Assembly: GCF_000568255.1 (NCBI RefSeq)
Contig: NZ_KK037166.1
Location: 7,707,063 to 7,747,219, forward strand
Direction of reading: 5' to 3'
DNA length: 40,157 bases
Origin: Kutzneria sp. 744
Lineage (GTDB): Bacteria; Actinomycetota; Actinomycetes; Mycobacteriales; Pseudonocardiaceae
Shown: positions 8,468 to 17,110 of the stretch, one piece after another
Numbering within the stretch: position 1 is the first letter of the stretch
How the letters are laid out: each line of letters begins with the position of its first letter
Translations under genes and position numbers: made by a program
Notes under the pieces: model-generated
Databases searched by the model: none
What the model was told of the DNA's origin: nothing
Seen by the model: the letters and a program-made list of their open reading frames with translations, nothing else

Positions 8468-9172
8468 ATGCGTGTTCGTCGAGTCGTCACGACCAGGGCC
8501 GGTGGCCGGTCCGCAGCCCCCTACGAGTCGTTCAACCTGGGTGATCACGTCGGCGACGACCCGGTGGCGGTGCGGGCCAACCGCGACCGCCTGGCCGAGG
8601 GCGTGGGCCTGAGCGCCGACCGCCTGGTGTGGATGGAGCAGGTGCACGGCCGGACCGTCACGACGGTGGACGGCCCGCTCGACGTCCCGGCCGAGGCGAC
8701 GGATGCCCTGGTCACCAACCGGCCGGGTCTGGCGCTGGTGGCGCTGGTGGCCGACTGCGTGCCGGTGCTGCTGGCCGATCCCGACAACGGCGTGATCGCC
8801 GCCGTGCACGCGGGCCGTGTGGGGGCACGGGTCGGTGTGGTGCCAGCCGCCGTGAACGCCATGGTCGAGGCCGGCGCCAAGGCCGACCGGATCGAGGTGC
8901 TGCTGGGCCCGAGCGTCTGCGGCGAGTGCTACGAGGTGCCGGCCGCGATGCGGGACGACGTCGAGGCGCGCCTGCCGGGCAGCGCCGCCAAGTCCCGCAA
9001 GGGCACGCCGGCCCTGGACCTGCGGGCCGGCCTGTGGAACCAGTTGGCCGGGCTGGGCGTGGCCAAGGTCGGCGTGGACCCGCGCTGCACGGTCGAGGAC
9101 AAGACCCTGTTCAGCCACCGCCGGGACGGAAAGACCGGCCGGCTGGCCGCCGTGACCTGGATCGAGGCATGA
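8468..9172 (+). CDS. pgeF: Peptidoglycan editing factor PgeF / YfiH (laccase-like domain)
   Basis: This 234-aa protein belongs to the YfiH/DUF152 family, once called polyphenol oxidase. The E. coli member removes wrongly incorporated L-Ser from muropeptide precursors. The conserved zinc/active-site segments are QVHG (His), ADCVPVLL (Cys) and AAVHAG (His), and the C-terminal GPSVCGECYEV and DPRCT are also typical. Between ftsZ and yggS is its conserved place in actinobacteria. The stop overlaps the yggS ATG (ATGA at 9169-9172), so the two are coupled. The ATG at 8468 lacks a clear ribosome binding site and follows a long stem-loop. Confidence 0.93.
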   Translation: MRVRRVVTTRAGGRSAAPYESFNLGDHVGDDPVAVRANRDRLAEGVGLSADRLVWMEQVHGRTVTTVDGPLDVPAEATDALVTNRPGLALVALVADCVPVLLADPDNGVIAAVHAGRVGARVGVVPAAVNAMVEAGAKADRIEVLLGPSVCGECYEVPAAMRDDVEARLPGSAAKSRKGTPALDLRAGLWNQLAGLGVAKVGVDPRCTVEDKTLFSHRRDGKTGRLAAVTWIEA

Positions 9173-9900
9173 CCGAGGAGCGCCGCCGGCAGATCGCCGA
9201 GAACCTGGCGGCCGTGCGGGAGCAGATCGCCGACGCCTGCCGGGCCGCCGGGCGGTCCACCGATGAGGTGAAGCTGCTCGCCGTCACCAAGACCTTCCCG
9301 GCCTCCGACGCCATCCTGCTGGCCGGCCTGGGCGTCACCGACTTCGCCGAGAACCGGGACCAGGAGGCGGCTCCCAAGGCCGTCGAGGTGGCGCTGGGGC
9401 TGCCGGACACGCCCGTCCGGTGGCACATGGTGGGCCGGATGCAGCGCAACAAGGCTCGCTCGATCGTGGGCTGGGCGGACGAGGTCCAGTCCGTGGACTC
9501 GCCCAGGCTGGCCGCTGCGCTCGCGAAGGCCGTCGCGGGGGCCCGGACCAGGGGGACCCGCTCGGAGCCGCTCAGCGTGCTGATCCAGGCCAGCCTGGAC
9601 GGTGACACCGAACGCGGTGGCGTTGCGCTGTCCGGACTCATGGAGCTGGCCGACGAGATAGGCCGATCGAGTGAACTGATCTTGCGCGGTGTGATGGGAG
9701 TCGCACCATTGTCGGTGGATCCAGCGGCGGCCTTCGAACTCCTGTCCAAGGCAGCAGCGAGGGTTCGGGCCGATCATCCGACGGCTGTCGAGCTCTCCGC
9801 CGGCATGACGGGCGATCTAGCTGCGGCTATCGGACAGGGATCCACGTGCGTGCGTGTCGGAACGGGCCTGTTGGGGTACAGAGGTCTAGCCTCGCCGTAG
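9169..9900 (+). CDS. YggS family PLP homeostasis protein
   Basis: This is a 243-aa single-domain TIM-barrel protein that binds PLP without known catalysis and keeps vitamin B6 and amino acid pools in balance (established for the COG0325/PLPBP family). The PLP lysine is Lys41 in [15 protein letters not shown] corresponds to the usual GEN-Q-E segment, [11 protein letters not shown] to the W-H-x-G-x-(L/M)-Q-x-N-K motif, and [14 protein letters not shown] to the S-M-G-M-S-x-D segment. The final S-x-x-V-R-x-G-x-x-x-x-G appears as [11 protein letters not shown]. It starts at the ATG overlapping the pgeF stop and is 67 nt upstream of sepF, matching the conserved ftsZ-pgeF-yggS-sepF order. Confidence 0.95.
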   Translation: MTEERRRQIAENLAAVREQIADACRAAGRSTDEVKLLAVTKTFPASDAILLAGLGVTDFAENRDQEAAPKAVEVALGLPDTPVRWHMVGRMQRNKARSIVGWADEVQSVDSPRLAAALAKAVAGARTRGTRSEPLSVLIQASLDGDTERGGVALSGLMELADEIGRSSELILRGVMGVAPLSVDPAAAFELLSKAAARVRADHPTAVELSAGMTGDLAAAIGQGSTCVRVGTGLLGYRGLASP

Positions 9901-9967
9901 GCGGCGGGGAACCAGGGCGCGTCGCCGCGCGTCCAGGTCGTCGGGGAGTCGCGGAGGAAGGGCTGGC

Positions 9968-10624
9968 ATGAGTGCGCTTCAGAAGCTGAAGGCCTACTTC
10001 GGGATGGTGCCGGCCGAAGACCTCGACGGCTACGACGAGGACGGCCGCTACGTCGCCGACTACCGGGACGACTACGACGACCGCAACCGCGATGATCGTT
10101 CCGCCGTCGGAGCCGACTACGATCGCTACCCGAGCGGTCGGCGACGCTCGTCCGACAGCGTGCTGTCGGCCCGCTCGTCCTACCGCGCCGATTACGACGA
10201 GGACGGCTACGAGCTGCCCGAGGACCGGCCCCGTGGCCGCCGCAGCTGGGCGACCGAGGCGCCGACCCACGGCGCGCTCGCGGTCGAGCCCAAGCACGAG
10301 CCGGTCACGCGACTGCGACCGGCCCAGGATCCGGTGGCACACCCCTTGGCCAAGATCATCACCCTGCATCCGCGCAGCTACACCGAGGCGCGGACCATCG
10401 GCGAGCACTACCGGGACGGCACGCCGGTGATCATCAACCTGACCGACATGGACAACGCGGACGCCAAGCGGCTCGTCGACTTCGCGGCCGGGCTGGCCTT
10501 CGCCCTGCGGGGCAGCATGGACAAGGTCACCAACAAGGTGTTCCTTCTCTCACCGCCGAACACCGACGTCACCGCCGAGGACCGCAGGAGGCTCGCGGAG
10601 GGTGGCTTCCTCCCCAAGTCATGA
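9968..10624 (+). CDS. sepF: SepF, FtsZ membrane anchor / division protein
   Basis: SepF binds the FtsZ C-terminal peptide and tethers the Z ring to the membrane; in actinobacteria it is essential because FtsA is absent. The 218-aa protein starts with [13 protein letters not shown], an amphipathic membrane-targeting helix. It continues with an Asp/Tyr/Arg-rich flexible linker (about 20-110) and a C-terminal SepF domain (about 127-205) with [25 protein letters not shown] and the conserved [13 protein letters not shown]. The start has a GGAGGAAGGG ribosome binding site. yggT follows at 10644. Confidence 0.97.
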   Translation: MSALQKLKAYFGMVPAEDLDGYDEDGRYVADYRDDYDDRNRDDRSAVGADYDRYPSGRRRSSDSVLSARSSYRADYDEDGYELPEDRPRGRRSWATEAPTHGALAVEPKHEPVTRLRPAQDPVAHPLAKIITLHPRSYTEARTIGEHYRDGTPVIINLTDMDNADAKRLVDFAAGLAFALRGSMDKVTNKVFLLSPPNTDVTAEDRRRLAEGGFLPKS

Positions 10625-10643
10625 CGGATGGCACAGTGGTGGC

Positions 10644-10940
10644 GTGCAACCGGTCTTCGTGGTCGTCTACTACGTGCTGTTCTTCTTCTGGCTGCTGCTC
10701 TCGGCACGCCTGGTCGTGGAGTACGTCCGGGCGTTCTCCCGGGAGTGGCGGCCAGCCGGTGGGGTTGCGGTCACGCTGGAGACCATCTACACAGTGACAG
10801 ACCCCCCGGTCCGGTTGGCCCGTCGCGTGATACCGATGGTACGAATCGGGGGCGTCGGGCTGGACCTATCGATTATGGTCGTGTTCCTGGTTGTGTACAT
10901 ACTGATGCAACTGAGCCTGCAACTGACGCATACATACTGA
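10644..10940 (+). CDS. YggT family membrane protein
   Basis: This is a 98-aa integral membrane protein of the YggT family, found next to sepF and wag31 in most actinobacteria. Two hydrophobic segments (about 3-22 and 70-90) flank the conserved cytoplasmic TDPPVRLARRVIP-x-x-R-I-G-G-x-x-L-D-L-S motif. The GTG at 10644 is used because it places the first helix at the N-terminus. The C-terminus ends QLSLQLTHTY and is odd: a 35-nt near-duplication (see 10896-10943) shifts the frame at the end. An alternative frame through the second copy gives the more family-like ending ILMRLSQPG (stop at 10963). YggT is suggested to help osmotic tolerance or division, but its role is not settled. Confidence 0.9.
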   Translation: MQPVFVVVYYVLFFFWLLLSARLVVEYVRAFSREWRPAGGVAVTLETIYTVTDPPVRLARRVIPMVRIGGVGLDLSIMVVFLVVYILMQLSLQLTHTY

Positions 10941-10943
10941 TGC
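10896..10943 (+). repeat. 35-nt near-tandem duplication at yggT 3' end
   Basis: TACATACTGATGC occurs at 10896-10908 and again at 10931-10943, an offset of 35 nt. TGCAACTGA also occurs twice within the segment. Because 35 is not a multiple of three, the duplication changes the last codons of yggT. Confidence 0.65.
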
Positions 10944-11010
10944 GGCTGTCGCAGCCCGGGTGACGGGGATCCCGGCGCTGCTGCGGTCGTGACTGCCGTG
11001 AGGTGATCTG

Positions 11011-11814
11011 ATGCCGTTGACCCCCGCTGACGTGCACAACGTCGCGTTCAGCAAGCCTCCTATCGGGAAGCGGGGCTACAACGAGGACGAGGTTGACGCC
11101 TTCCTCGACCTGGTTGAGGGCGAGCTGGCCCGTCTGATCGAGGAGAACTCCGACCTGCGCGCCCAGGTCGAGCAGCTGGACTCCCAGCTGGAGGCCGCGC
11201 GCGCCGACCTGGACGACGCTCGGAGCAAGGTGGGCTCCGGCCCGATGCCGGGCCGCGAGGAACCCCGTCGCCTCGCTTCCGTCCCGCCGCCGTCGGTGAT
11301 GGAGCAGACCACGCCCGGTGGCGACCACCACGTGCAGGCGGCCAAGGTCCTGGGTCTCGCCCAGGAGATGGCCGACCGGCTCACCGGTGAGGCCAAGGGC
11401 GAGGCGGACTCGATGCTGGCCGAGGCCCGCACCAAGTCCGAGCAGCTGCTCTCCGAGGCGCGGGCGAAGGCCGACACCATGGTCAACGAGGCGCGCACGC
11501 GTGCCGAGACCATGCTCAACGACGCCAGGACCCGGTCCGAGACCCTGGAGCGCAACGCCAGGGAGAAGGCCGCGGCGCTGGACCGCGACGCGCAGCGCAA
11601 GCACGCCGAGGTGATGGGCAACATCACCCAGGAGAAGAACGCGCTGGAGAAGAAGATCGACATGCTCCGCACCATGGAGCGTGAGTACCGGACCCGCCTC
11701 AAGAGCCTGCTCGAGTCGCAGCTGGCCGAACTCAACGACCGCACCTCGGCCGCCCCCAGCGAGGGACGCCAGAGCGGTGGTTACACGTTCGGCGCCCGCG
11801 CCGAAGCCGGCTGA
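11011..11814 (+). CDS. wag31: Wag31 / DivIVA polar growth protein
   Basis: Wag31 (DivIVA) is the coiled-coil protein that gathers at cell poles and new septa and directs apical peptidoglycan synthesis in actinobacteria. The 267-aa product has the lipid-binding DivIVA N-domain ([17 protein letters not shown], then [12 protein letters not shown], residues 1-35) and a first coiled coil (about 35-75). A Pro/Gly-rich linker (about 75-105) follows. A long second coiled coil (about 110-245) is built of 11-residue-type repeats such as [18 protein letters not shown]. The ATG at 11011 has a GAGGTGATC ribosome binding site. It closes the conserved ftsZ-to-wag31 block and is followed by a repeat-rich gap. 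Confidence 0.97.
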   Translation: MPLTPADVHNVAFSKPPIGKRGYNEDEVDAFLDLVEGELARLIEENSDLRAQVEQLDSQLEAARADLDDARSKVGSGPMPGREEPRRLASVPPPSVMEQTTPGGDHHVQAAKVLGLAQEMADRLTGEAKGEADSMLAEARTKSEQLLSEARAKADTMVNEARTRAETMLNDARTRSETLERNAREKAAALDRDAQRKHAEVMGNITQEKNALEKKIDMLRTMEREYRTRLKSLLESQLAELNDRTSAAPSEGRQSGGYTFGARAEAG

Positions 11815-11893
11815 TCGCTGCGGCAGGGGACGTGTGCTCGCCCAGTGCTCGATTTTCTGGGCAGCTCGCCCCAGGTCGCGCGATCGTGCCTTG

Positions 11894-11937
11894 TGGGGGC
11901 CGAGCCCCCACACCCCACGCCGGGGGCAAGCCCCCGG
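11894..11937. repeat. Paired GC hairpins downstream of wag31
   Basis: Two perfect hairpins lie side by side: TGGGGGC-cga-GCCCCCA (11894-11910) and CCGGGGGC-aa-GCCCCCGG (11920-11937). This pair resembles a widespread intergenic motif in Streptomyces and Pseudonocardiaceae. It probably ends the wag31 transcript. The rest of the 264-nt gap (11815-12078) shows no gene. Confidence 0.6.
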
Positions 11938-12066
11938 ACCCCCGGTCTGAGCCGTGACGGCGAGGATCGGGGAAAGACGGCAGGCCCGCTGGCTGGGTCT
12001 GTCCGCGATGGCACGCGCCACCGAATCAGCACGCGTCATTGCGCCGTGGACAGCGGCGGGTTGACG

Positions 12067-12072
12067 TAGGGT
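12067..12072 (+). promoter_or_regulatory. -10 box, leaderless start at 12079
   Basis: TAGGGT ends 6 nt before the GTG start at 12079, and no Shine-Dalgarno is present. TTGACG at 12061-12066 is too close to serve as its -35. Confidence 0.5.
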
Positions 12073-12078
12073 CGCTGC

Positions 12079-12697
12079 GTGTCGTCGAATAACACAGCGT
12101 CGTCCGGCGGTTCCGGAAGGTCTTCCGGGCTGCTGTACGTCGTGCTGCTGTGCGTGCTGGCCGCGTTCGCGCTGCTGGTGGTCGCCCTCGTGTCCACCCT
12201 GACCCTGTGGGCGTGGGGCTCCGTCGCGCTCAGCATCGTCGGCGCCGTGGTGCTGCTGGTTGACTGGCAGCGCCGCCGGCGCGTCGACGCGCGCCCGTCT
12301 ACGGGTGGGGTGGCTGTCGCCGGGAAGACCGTCGACGGCGGTGACGACGATGATGCGGACCCCCAGGAAGACGAGGGTGGACCGGGTGATTCGCAGGCTA
12401 CAGGTGATCTTGAAGGCGTTGCCACTTTTGTGTGTCCGGATCGGCACGAATCGTGATGATCAGCAAGAACCGGCCGAGGAGGACACCGACGCGGCCGACG
12501 CGCTGGTCGTCTCCGAGCTGACCGACGAGGTGCTCGTGCTCGACGAGCGCCCCCGCTACCACCTCGCCGCCTGCGACTGGGTCGGCGAGCGCCCGACCAT
12601 CCCGCTGCCGGTCAACGAGGCCCGGCAACTGGGCTTCACCCCCTGCGCCGTGTGCGCCCCCGACGCCACCCTCGCCGCCGCCACCCGCCACCCGTGA
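12079..12697 (+). CDS. Conserved actinobacterial two-helix membrane protein, frameshifted
   Basis: I do not know the function. The first frame (12079-12456) has two hydrophobic helices (about residues 17-38 and 43-62), a WQRRRRV basic stop-transfer and an acidic linker (GDDDDADPQEDE). It then ends prematurely at 12456. The frame that opens before 12470 continues with a coherent cytoplasmic domain: EEDTDAADALVVSELTDEVL, then VDERPRYH-like LDERPRYHLAACDW, IPLPVNEARQLGFTPCAVCAP with a CxxC pair. The total length (619 nt) is one base over a multiple of three, so one insertion between about 12400 and 12470 explains both. The domain order and the spacing (wag31 to ileS) suggest one gene of about 205 aa. 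A genuine pseudogene is possible. Translation is probably leaderless. Confidence 0.72.
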
Positions 12698-12752
12698 TGC
12701 CACATGCGCTTCCTATGTGGCATCAGAGCGCAAGTGGGAAGCGCATGTGGCA
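12698..12752. repeat. Perfect 16-bp inverted repeat (CACATGCGCTTCC family), copy 1
   Basis: TGCCACATGCGCTTCC (12698-12713) and its exact reverse complement (12737-12752) flank a 23-nt loop. The same arm core occurs in the longer hairpin at 22614-22680. It starts directly after the stop codon of the membrane protein gene, so it may act as its terminator. Confidence 0.75.
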
Positions 12753-12794
12753 CTGGCCGGGAAGCGATTTGGCAGCCCGCGTTACCCTTGACAC

Positions 12795-12985
12795 AGCACA
12801 GGCGTTGATCCGGCCATCACCGGGGAGCCTCCGGAAGAACGGGCGCGAGCCTCAGTAGAACCGGACGGGTGGGCCCGTCACAGCCCGCAAACGAGTGGCC
12901 GCCTCGGCGGCAATCGGGGTGGTACCGCGGTGCGCCGGAAGGTGTGTCGTCCCCGTCAGGACTGACGACGGGACCGCGAGGAGCA
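12795..12985 (+). promoter_or_regulatory. ileS T-box riboswitch (ultrashort stem I, translational)
   Basis: The leader contains the T-box core GGGGTGGTACCGCGG at 12916-12930, whose UGGU pairs with the ACCA end of uncharged tRNA. A very short stem I (CCGG 12810-12813 / CCGG 12820-12823) carries the isoleucine specifier ATC (12816-12818) in its terminal loop, as in the ultrashort class described for actinobacterial ileS leaders. After the antiterminator-like region, CGTCA/TGACG stems near 12955-12970 can sequester the ileS ribosome binding site (GAGGAG, about 12978-12983), so control is probably at translation initiation. TACCCT at 12783-12788 is a candidate -10 box. Confidence 0.9.
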
Positions 12986-12991
12986 GCACCG

Positions 12992-15900
12992 ATGGCCTAT
13001 CCACTCGAATCGTTCACCGAGGGCGGCGTGCCCGCGCAACCCTCGTTCCCCAAGCTGGAGACCGCGGTCCTCGACTACTGGGGCAAAGACCGCACCTTCC
13101 AGGCCAGTGTGGACGGTCGCCCGGCCGGCGAGAACGGCAGCAACGAGTACGTCTTCTACGACGGCCCGCCCTTCGCCAACGGCCTGCCGCACTACGGCCA
13201 CCTGCTGACCGGCTACGCCAAGGACGTCGTCCCGCGCTACCACGCCATGCGCGGCAAGCACGTCGAGCGCCGCTTCGGCTGGGACTGTCACGGCCTGCCG
13301 GCCGAGGTCCGGGCCGAGAAGGAGCTGGGCATCTCCTCCAAGGCGGAGATCGAGGCGCTGGGCGTCGACAAGTTCAACGACGCGTGCCGCACCTCCGTGC
13401 TGCGCTACACCGACGAGTGGCGCGACTACGTCACCCGCCAGGCCCGCTGGGTCGACTTCGACAACGACTACAAGACGCTCGACCTCGACTACATGGAAAG
13501 CGTCATGTGGGCGTTCAAGACCTTGTGGGACAAGGGTCTTGTCTACGAGGGCTTCCGCGTCCTGTGGTACTGCTGGCGCTGCGAGACGCCGCTGTCCAAC
13601 TCCGAGACGAAGATGGACGACACCTACCGCGACCGGCAGGACCCGGCCGTCACGGTGGGCATGCGCCTCGACTCCGGTGAACTGGCGCTGATCTGGACCA
13701 CCACGCCGTGGACGCTGCCGTCCAACCTGGCCATCGCCGTGCACCCGGATGTCGACTACGTGTCGGTCGAGGCCAATGGCGAGAAGTACGTGCTGGCCGA
13801 GGCCCGCCTGAGCGCATACGCCCGCGAGCTGGGCGAGGAGCCGACGGTGCTGGCCCGCTTCAAGGGCACCGAGCTGCTGGGCCGCCGCTACACGCCGGTG
13901 TTCGACTTCTTCGCCGGGCGGCGCAACGCGCACCAGGTCCTGCCGGCCGACTACGTCACCACCGAGGACGGCACCGGGCTCGTGCACATCGCGCCGGCCT
14001 TCGGTGAGGAGGACAAGGTCGTCACCGACGCCGCGGACATCGAGCCCGTGGTGCCGGTGGACGCGCGCGGCCGGTTCACCGCCGACGTGCCGCCGTACGC
14101 CGACGTGCAGGTGTTCGAGGCCAGCAAGCAGATCATCAAGGACCTGCGCGAGCGGGGCGTGCTGCTGCGGCACGAGACGTACAACCACTCCTACCCGCAC
14201 TGCTGGCGCTGCGACACGCCGCTGATCCAGCGGGCGGTGTCGTCCTGGTTCGTCGCGGTGACCAAGTTCCGCGACCGCATGGTCGAGCTCAACCAGGGCA
14301 TCAACTGGGTGCCCGACCACGTCCGCGACGGCCAGATGGGCAAGTGGCTGGCAGGAGCCCGCGACTGGAACATCTCCCGCAACCGGTTCTGGGGCTCGCC
14401 GATCCCGGTGTGGATGTCCGACGACCCGGCCTACCCGCGGACCGACGTCTACGGCTCGCTGGACGAGCTGGAGCGGGACTTCGGCGTGCGCCCGAACGAC
14501 CTGCACCGCCCGGTCATCGACGAGCTGACCCGGCCCAACCCGGACGACCCGACCGGCAAGTCCACCATGCGTCGGGTGCCCGAGGTGCTGGACTGCTGGT
14601 TCGAGTCCGGCTCGATGCCGTTCGCCCAGGTCCACTACCCGTTCGACAGCTCCAATACGGGACACCCGCACCCGGGACCAGACTGGTTCGAGCACCACTA
14701 CCCCGGCGACTTCATCGTCGAGTACAGCGCGCAGACCCGCGGCTGGTTCTACAACATGCACGTGCTGGCCACGGCCCTGTTCGACCGGCCGGCGTTCCGC
14801 AACTGCATCGCGCACGGCATCGTGCTCGGCGACGACGGCCAGAAGATGTCCAAGTCGCTCAACAACTATCCGGACGTCAACGAGGTGTTCGAGCGCGACG
14901 GCTCGGACGCCATGCGCTGGTTCCTGATGTCCAGCCCCATCCTGCGCGGCGGCAACCTGGTCGTCACCGAACGCGGCATCCGCGACTCGGTGCGCCAGGC
15001 CGTGCTGCCGCTGTGGAACTCCTGGTACTTCCTCGCGCTGTACGCCAACGCGGCCGGCGTGCAGGGCGCCTGGCGGGTCGACAGCGAGCACGTGCTCGAC
15101 CGGTACGTGCTGGCCAAGACCCACGACCTGGTGGCCGAGGTGTCCACGGCCCTGGACGACTACGACCTGGCCGGCGCGTGCTTCGCTGTCCGGGACTTCC
15201 TCGAAGTGCTGACCAACTGGTACGTCCGCCGCTCGCGCGACCGGTTCTGGGCCGGCGAGCAGGACGCGATCGACACCCTGCACACGGTGCTGGAGCTGGT
15301 GAGCCGGGTGGCGGCGCCGCTGCTGCCGCTGACCACGGAGTCGGTGTGGCGCGGCCTGACCGGCGGCCGGTCGGTGCACCTGACCGACTTCCCCAAGGTC
15401 GACGAGGTGCCCGCCGACGCGGCCCTGGTGTCGGCGATGGACGAGGTGCGGCAGGTCTGCTCGGCGGCGCTGTCCCTGCGCAAGGCCAACAAGCTGCGGG
15501 TGCGGCTGCCGCTGGCCAAGCTCGTGGTGGCCACGCCGGACGCCGAGGCGCTGCGGCCCTTCGTCGGCCTCATCGGCGACGAGGTCAACGTGAAGTCGGT
15601 CGAGCTGACCACGGATGTGGCCGCGCACGGCCAGTTCCAGCTCACGGTCAACGCCAGGGCCTGCGGCCCGCGGCTCGGCGCGGCCGTGCAGAAGGTGATC
15701 AAGGCGGTGAAGGCCGGCGAGTGGACCGCCGCCGAGGACGGCTCGGTGTCCGCGGCCGGCATCGACCTGCTGCCCGGCGAGTACGAGCAGCGTCTGGTCG
15801 CCACCGACCCGGCCGCCACGGCGGCGCTGCCCGGCGGCTCCGGCCTGGTCGTGCTGGACACCGTGGTCACCGACGAGCTGGCGGCCGAGGGCGTCGCGCG

Positions 15901-16618
15901 GGACGTGGTCCGCGTGGTGCAGCAGGCCCGCCGCGACGCCGGTCTCGACGTGTCGGACCGGATCACCCTCACCATCTCGGCGGCCGACGACGTGGTGGCC
16001 GCGGTGCGCGTGCACGAAGCGTTCCTGGCCTCGGAGACCCTGGCCGACGCCTTGTACTCTCTAGCCCGTCACCCCTCCTATAAGATGGCCGGCGATCACC
16101 TGCCGGGGTCGCCACCGGCTGTTGCGGCTCGCACGGGAGTTCCGTACGCGGCCGTACGGATCCCGGTTCCATACGGTAGCGTATGGAACCGTGGCCGGGA
16201 AGCGCCGGACGAAGGACGACTGGGTCGCAGCCGCCCTCGTGATGATTGCCGAGAAGGGCGTGAGCGCCCTCGCCGTCGAACCGCTCGCGCAGCGGCTCGG
16301 CGCCACCAAGGGCAGCGCGTACTGGCACTTTCCCAGTCGCGAGGCGCTGTTACAGGCGGCGCTGGACCGGTGGACCGACGACATCCTCAGCGGCATGGCC
16401 GCGTTCGCCGCGGTCGAGCGGCCGCCGGAGGAGCAGCTGTGGCTGATCTTCAGCCGGGTGGTGGTCGACCGTCCCGAGAACGATCTCGAGTTCGCCATGA
16501 TCGCCGCGACCGACGACCCGCAGGTGGCCGCGGCGATGCGGCGCCTGAGCGATGGACGGCTGGCGCTCGTGGAGTCGCGGCTGGCGGAGCTGGGATTCAC
16601 CGCGGCCACCGCCCGTGA
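12992..16618 (+). CDS. ileS: Isoleucyl-tRNA synthetase; native C-terminus lost, frame runs into tetR
   Basis: IleS charges tRNA-Ile and edits valine. From the ATG at 12992 the first 1020 codons are a normal actinobacterial IleS: HYGH at residues 67-70 in place of HIGH, the CP1 editing domain, [18 protein letters not shown] at 618-622 and an anticodon-binding domain. Family members usually end about 25-45 residues further on. From about 16052 the sequence ([12 protein letters not shown]...) is unlike IleS, and the frame stays open to 16618, covering most of tetR in another frame. The last 190 codons are therefore not credible protein. Either a deletion joined ileS to the tetR upstream region or a one-base error hides a stop: TAG at 16062-16064 lies in the +1 frame. 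Expression is controlled by the upstream T-box. Confidence 0.9.
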   Translation: MAYPLESFTEGGVPAQPSFPKLETAVLDYWGKDRTFQASVDGRPAGENGSNEYVFYDGPPFANGLPHYGHLLTGYAKDVVPRYHAMRGKHVERRFGWDCHGLPAEVRAEKELGISSKAEIEALGVDKFNDACRTSVLRYTDEWRDYVTRQARWVDFDNDYKTLDLDYMESVMWAFKTLWDKGLVYEGFRVLWYCWRCETPLSNSETKMDDTYRDRQDPAVTVGMRLDSGELALIWTTTPWTLPSNLAIAVHPDVDYVSVEANGEKYVLAEARLSAYARELGEEPTVLARFKGTELLGRRYTPVFDFFAGRRNAHQVLPADYVTTEDGTGLVHIAPAFGEEDKVVTDAADIEPVVPVDARGRFTADVPPYADVQVFEASKQIIKDLRERGVLLRHETYNHSYPHCWRCDTPLIQRAVSSWFVAVTKFRDRMVELNQGINWVPDHVRDGQMGKWLAGARDWNISRNRFWGSPIPVWMSDDPAYPRTDVYGSLDELERDFGVRPNDLHRPVIDELTRPNPDDPTGKSTMRRVPEVLDCWFESGSMPFAQVHYPFDSSNTGHPHPGPDWFEHHYPGDFIVEYSAQTRGWFYNMHVLATALFDRPAFRNCIAHGIVLGDDGQKMSKSLNNYPDVNEVFERDGSDAMRWFLMSSPILRGGNLVVTERGIRDSVRQAVLPLWNSWYFLALYANAAGVQGAWRVDSEHVLDRYVLAKTHDLVAEVSTALDDYDLAGACFAVRDFLEVLTNWYVRRSRDRFWAGEQDAIDTLHTVLELVSRVAAPLLPLTTESVWRGLTGGRSVHLTDFPKVDEVPADAALVSAMDEVRQVCSAALSLRKANKLRVRLPLAKLVVATPDAEALRPFVGLIGDEVNVKSVELTTDVAAHGQFQLTVNARACGPRLGAAVQKVIKAVKAGEWTAAEDGSVSAAGIDLLPGEYEQRLVATDPAATAALPGGSGLVVLDTVVTDELAAEGVARDVVRVVQQARRDAGLDVSDRITLTISAADDVVAAVRVHEAFLASETLADALYSLARHPSYKMAGDHLPGSPPAVAARTGVPYAAVRIPVPYGSVWNRGREAPDEGRLGRSRPRDDCREGRERPRRRTARAAARRHQGQRVLALSQSRGAVTGGAGPVDRRHPQRHGRVRRGRAAAGGAAVADLQPGGGRPSRERSRVRHDRRDRRPAGGRGDAAPERWTAGARGVAAGGAGIHRGHRP
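16141..16160. promoter_or_regulatory. Palindromic operator 1 upstream of tetR
   Basis: TCCGTACG (16141-16148), 4-nt spacer, CGTACGGA (16153-16160): a perfect 8-bp inverted repeat. Its centre is 27 bp from that of operator 2, and the half-site TTCCRTACG is shared. It is probably bound by the TetR protein encoded next to it. Confidence 0.65.
16165..16190. promoter_or_regulatory. Palindromic operator 2 abutting the tetR start
   Basis: GGTTCCATACG (16165-16175), spacer GTAG, CGTATGGAACC (16180-16190): a perfect 11-bp inverted repeat ending at the base before the GTG start. It contains the TAGCGT -10 box (16177-16182) 8 nt upstream of the start, so a bound repressor would cover the promoter and block a leaderless transcript (autorepression). 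Confidence 0.75.
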
Positions 16619-16739
16619 GCGGGCCCTGCAGATGCACACGTTTCTGCTCGGGCACGTGCAGATGGTGCGGCGCGGCGTGGAGATCAGCGACCCCGTCGAG
16701 TACGCGCGCGACGCCTTCCGGCTGCTGACAGCGCCGTAG
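16191..16739 (+). CDS. TetR family transcriptional regulator
   Basis: This is a 182-aa TetR-type repressor. The N-terminal helix-turn-helix spans about residues 5-50 ([40 protein letters not shown] with the typical YWHF/YxHF end). The rest is the helical ligand-binding and dimerisation domain, for which no ligand can be guessed. The GTG at 16191 is chosen over the ATG at 16122 because the longer N-terminus would translate the two palindromic operators and because a TAGCGT -10 lies 8 nt upstream (leaderless). There is no divergent partner gene; the nearest targets are itself and the downstream genes. The gene seems to have landed at the 3' end of ileS. Confidence 0.93.
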   Translation: MAGKRRTKDDWVAAALVMIAEKGVSALAVEPLAQRLGATKGSAYWHFPSREALLQAALDRWTDDILSGMAAFAAVERPPEEQLWLIFSRVVVDRPENDLEFAMIAATDDPQVAAAMRRLSDGRLALVESRLAELGFTAATARERALQMHTFLLGHVQMVRRGVEISDPVEYARDAFRLLTAP

Positions 16740-16742
16740 GAT
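16737..16742 (+). promoter_or_regulatory. -10 box, leaderless start of DUF167 gene
   Basis: TAGGAT overlaps the tetR stop and ends 7 nt before the GTG at 16750. No Shine-Dalgarno is present. Confidence 0.45.
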
Positions 16743-16749
16743 TCAATTC

Positions 16750-17004
16750 GTGAAGTTCGCTGTGCGCGTAAAACCCGGTGCGCGGCGGGAGGCCGTCGGC
16801 GGCGTGTGGGGCGACGGGGCGCTGATCGTGGCCGTCGCCGCGCCGGCCGTGGAGGGCAAGGCGAACGAGGCCGTGCGCAAGGCGCTGGCCGGCGCATTCG
16901 GGATCCGCCGTCAGGACGTGCTCATCGTGTCCGGCGAGCGCAGCCGGGACAAACTCGTGGAGCTGCCGGACGCCTACGACCGGTTGCGCGAACTTCTAGG
17001 ATAA
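16750..17004 (+). CDS. DUF167 / YggU family protein
   Basis: This 84-aa protein belongs to the DUF167 (YggU) family. It has the diagnostic VKPGARR near residues 7-13, VAVAAPAVEGKANEAVRKAL in the middle and VLIVSGERSRDKLVEL at the end. The fold is a small alpha/beta sandwich of unknown function, often suspected to bind RNA. The GTG start at 16750 lies 10 nt after the tetR stop and has a -10 box at leaderless spacing. The length is normal for the family. Confidence 0.9.
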   Translation: MKFAVRVKPGARREAVGGVWGDGALIVAVAAPAVEGKANEAVRKALAGAFGIRRQDVLIVSGERSRDKLVELPDAYDRLRELLG

Positions 17005-17017
17005 CACCGAGTTGCAC

Positions 17018-17042
17018 TGTCCACTGTGGACATCCACAGTGG
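17018..17042. promoter_or_regulatory. Nested palindromes upstream of the antiporter gene
   Basis: Two overlapping perfect inverted repeats occur: TGTCCAC-t-GTGGACA (17018-17032) and CCACTGTGG-acat-CCACAGTGG (17021-17042). They cannot both form at once. They lie about 70 nt before the antiporter start and just after the DUF167 stop, so they are an operator, an attenuator or a terminator. Confidence 0.5.
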
Positions 17043-17110
17043 CCGATTAGTACTTTTCCGTGATCGTCACGCACACTGTTCACGCCGACAGGTGACATCC
17101 GGGAGGTGGG

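Noticed and set aside
12956-16015. 1019-codon minus-strand ORF opposite ileS
   Set aside because: It exactly mirrors the intact ileS frame, which has full family motifs; antisense ORFs of this length are common in high-GC actinomycete genes.
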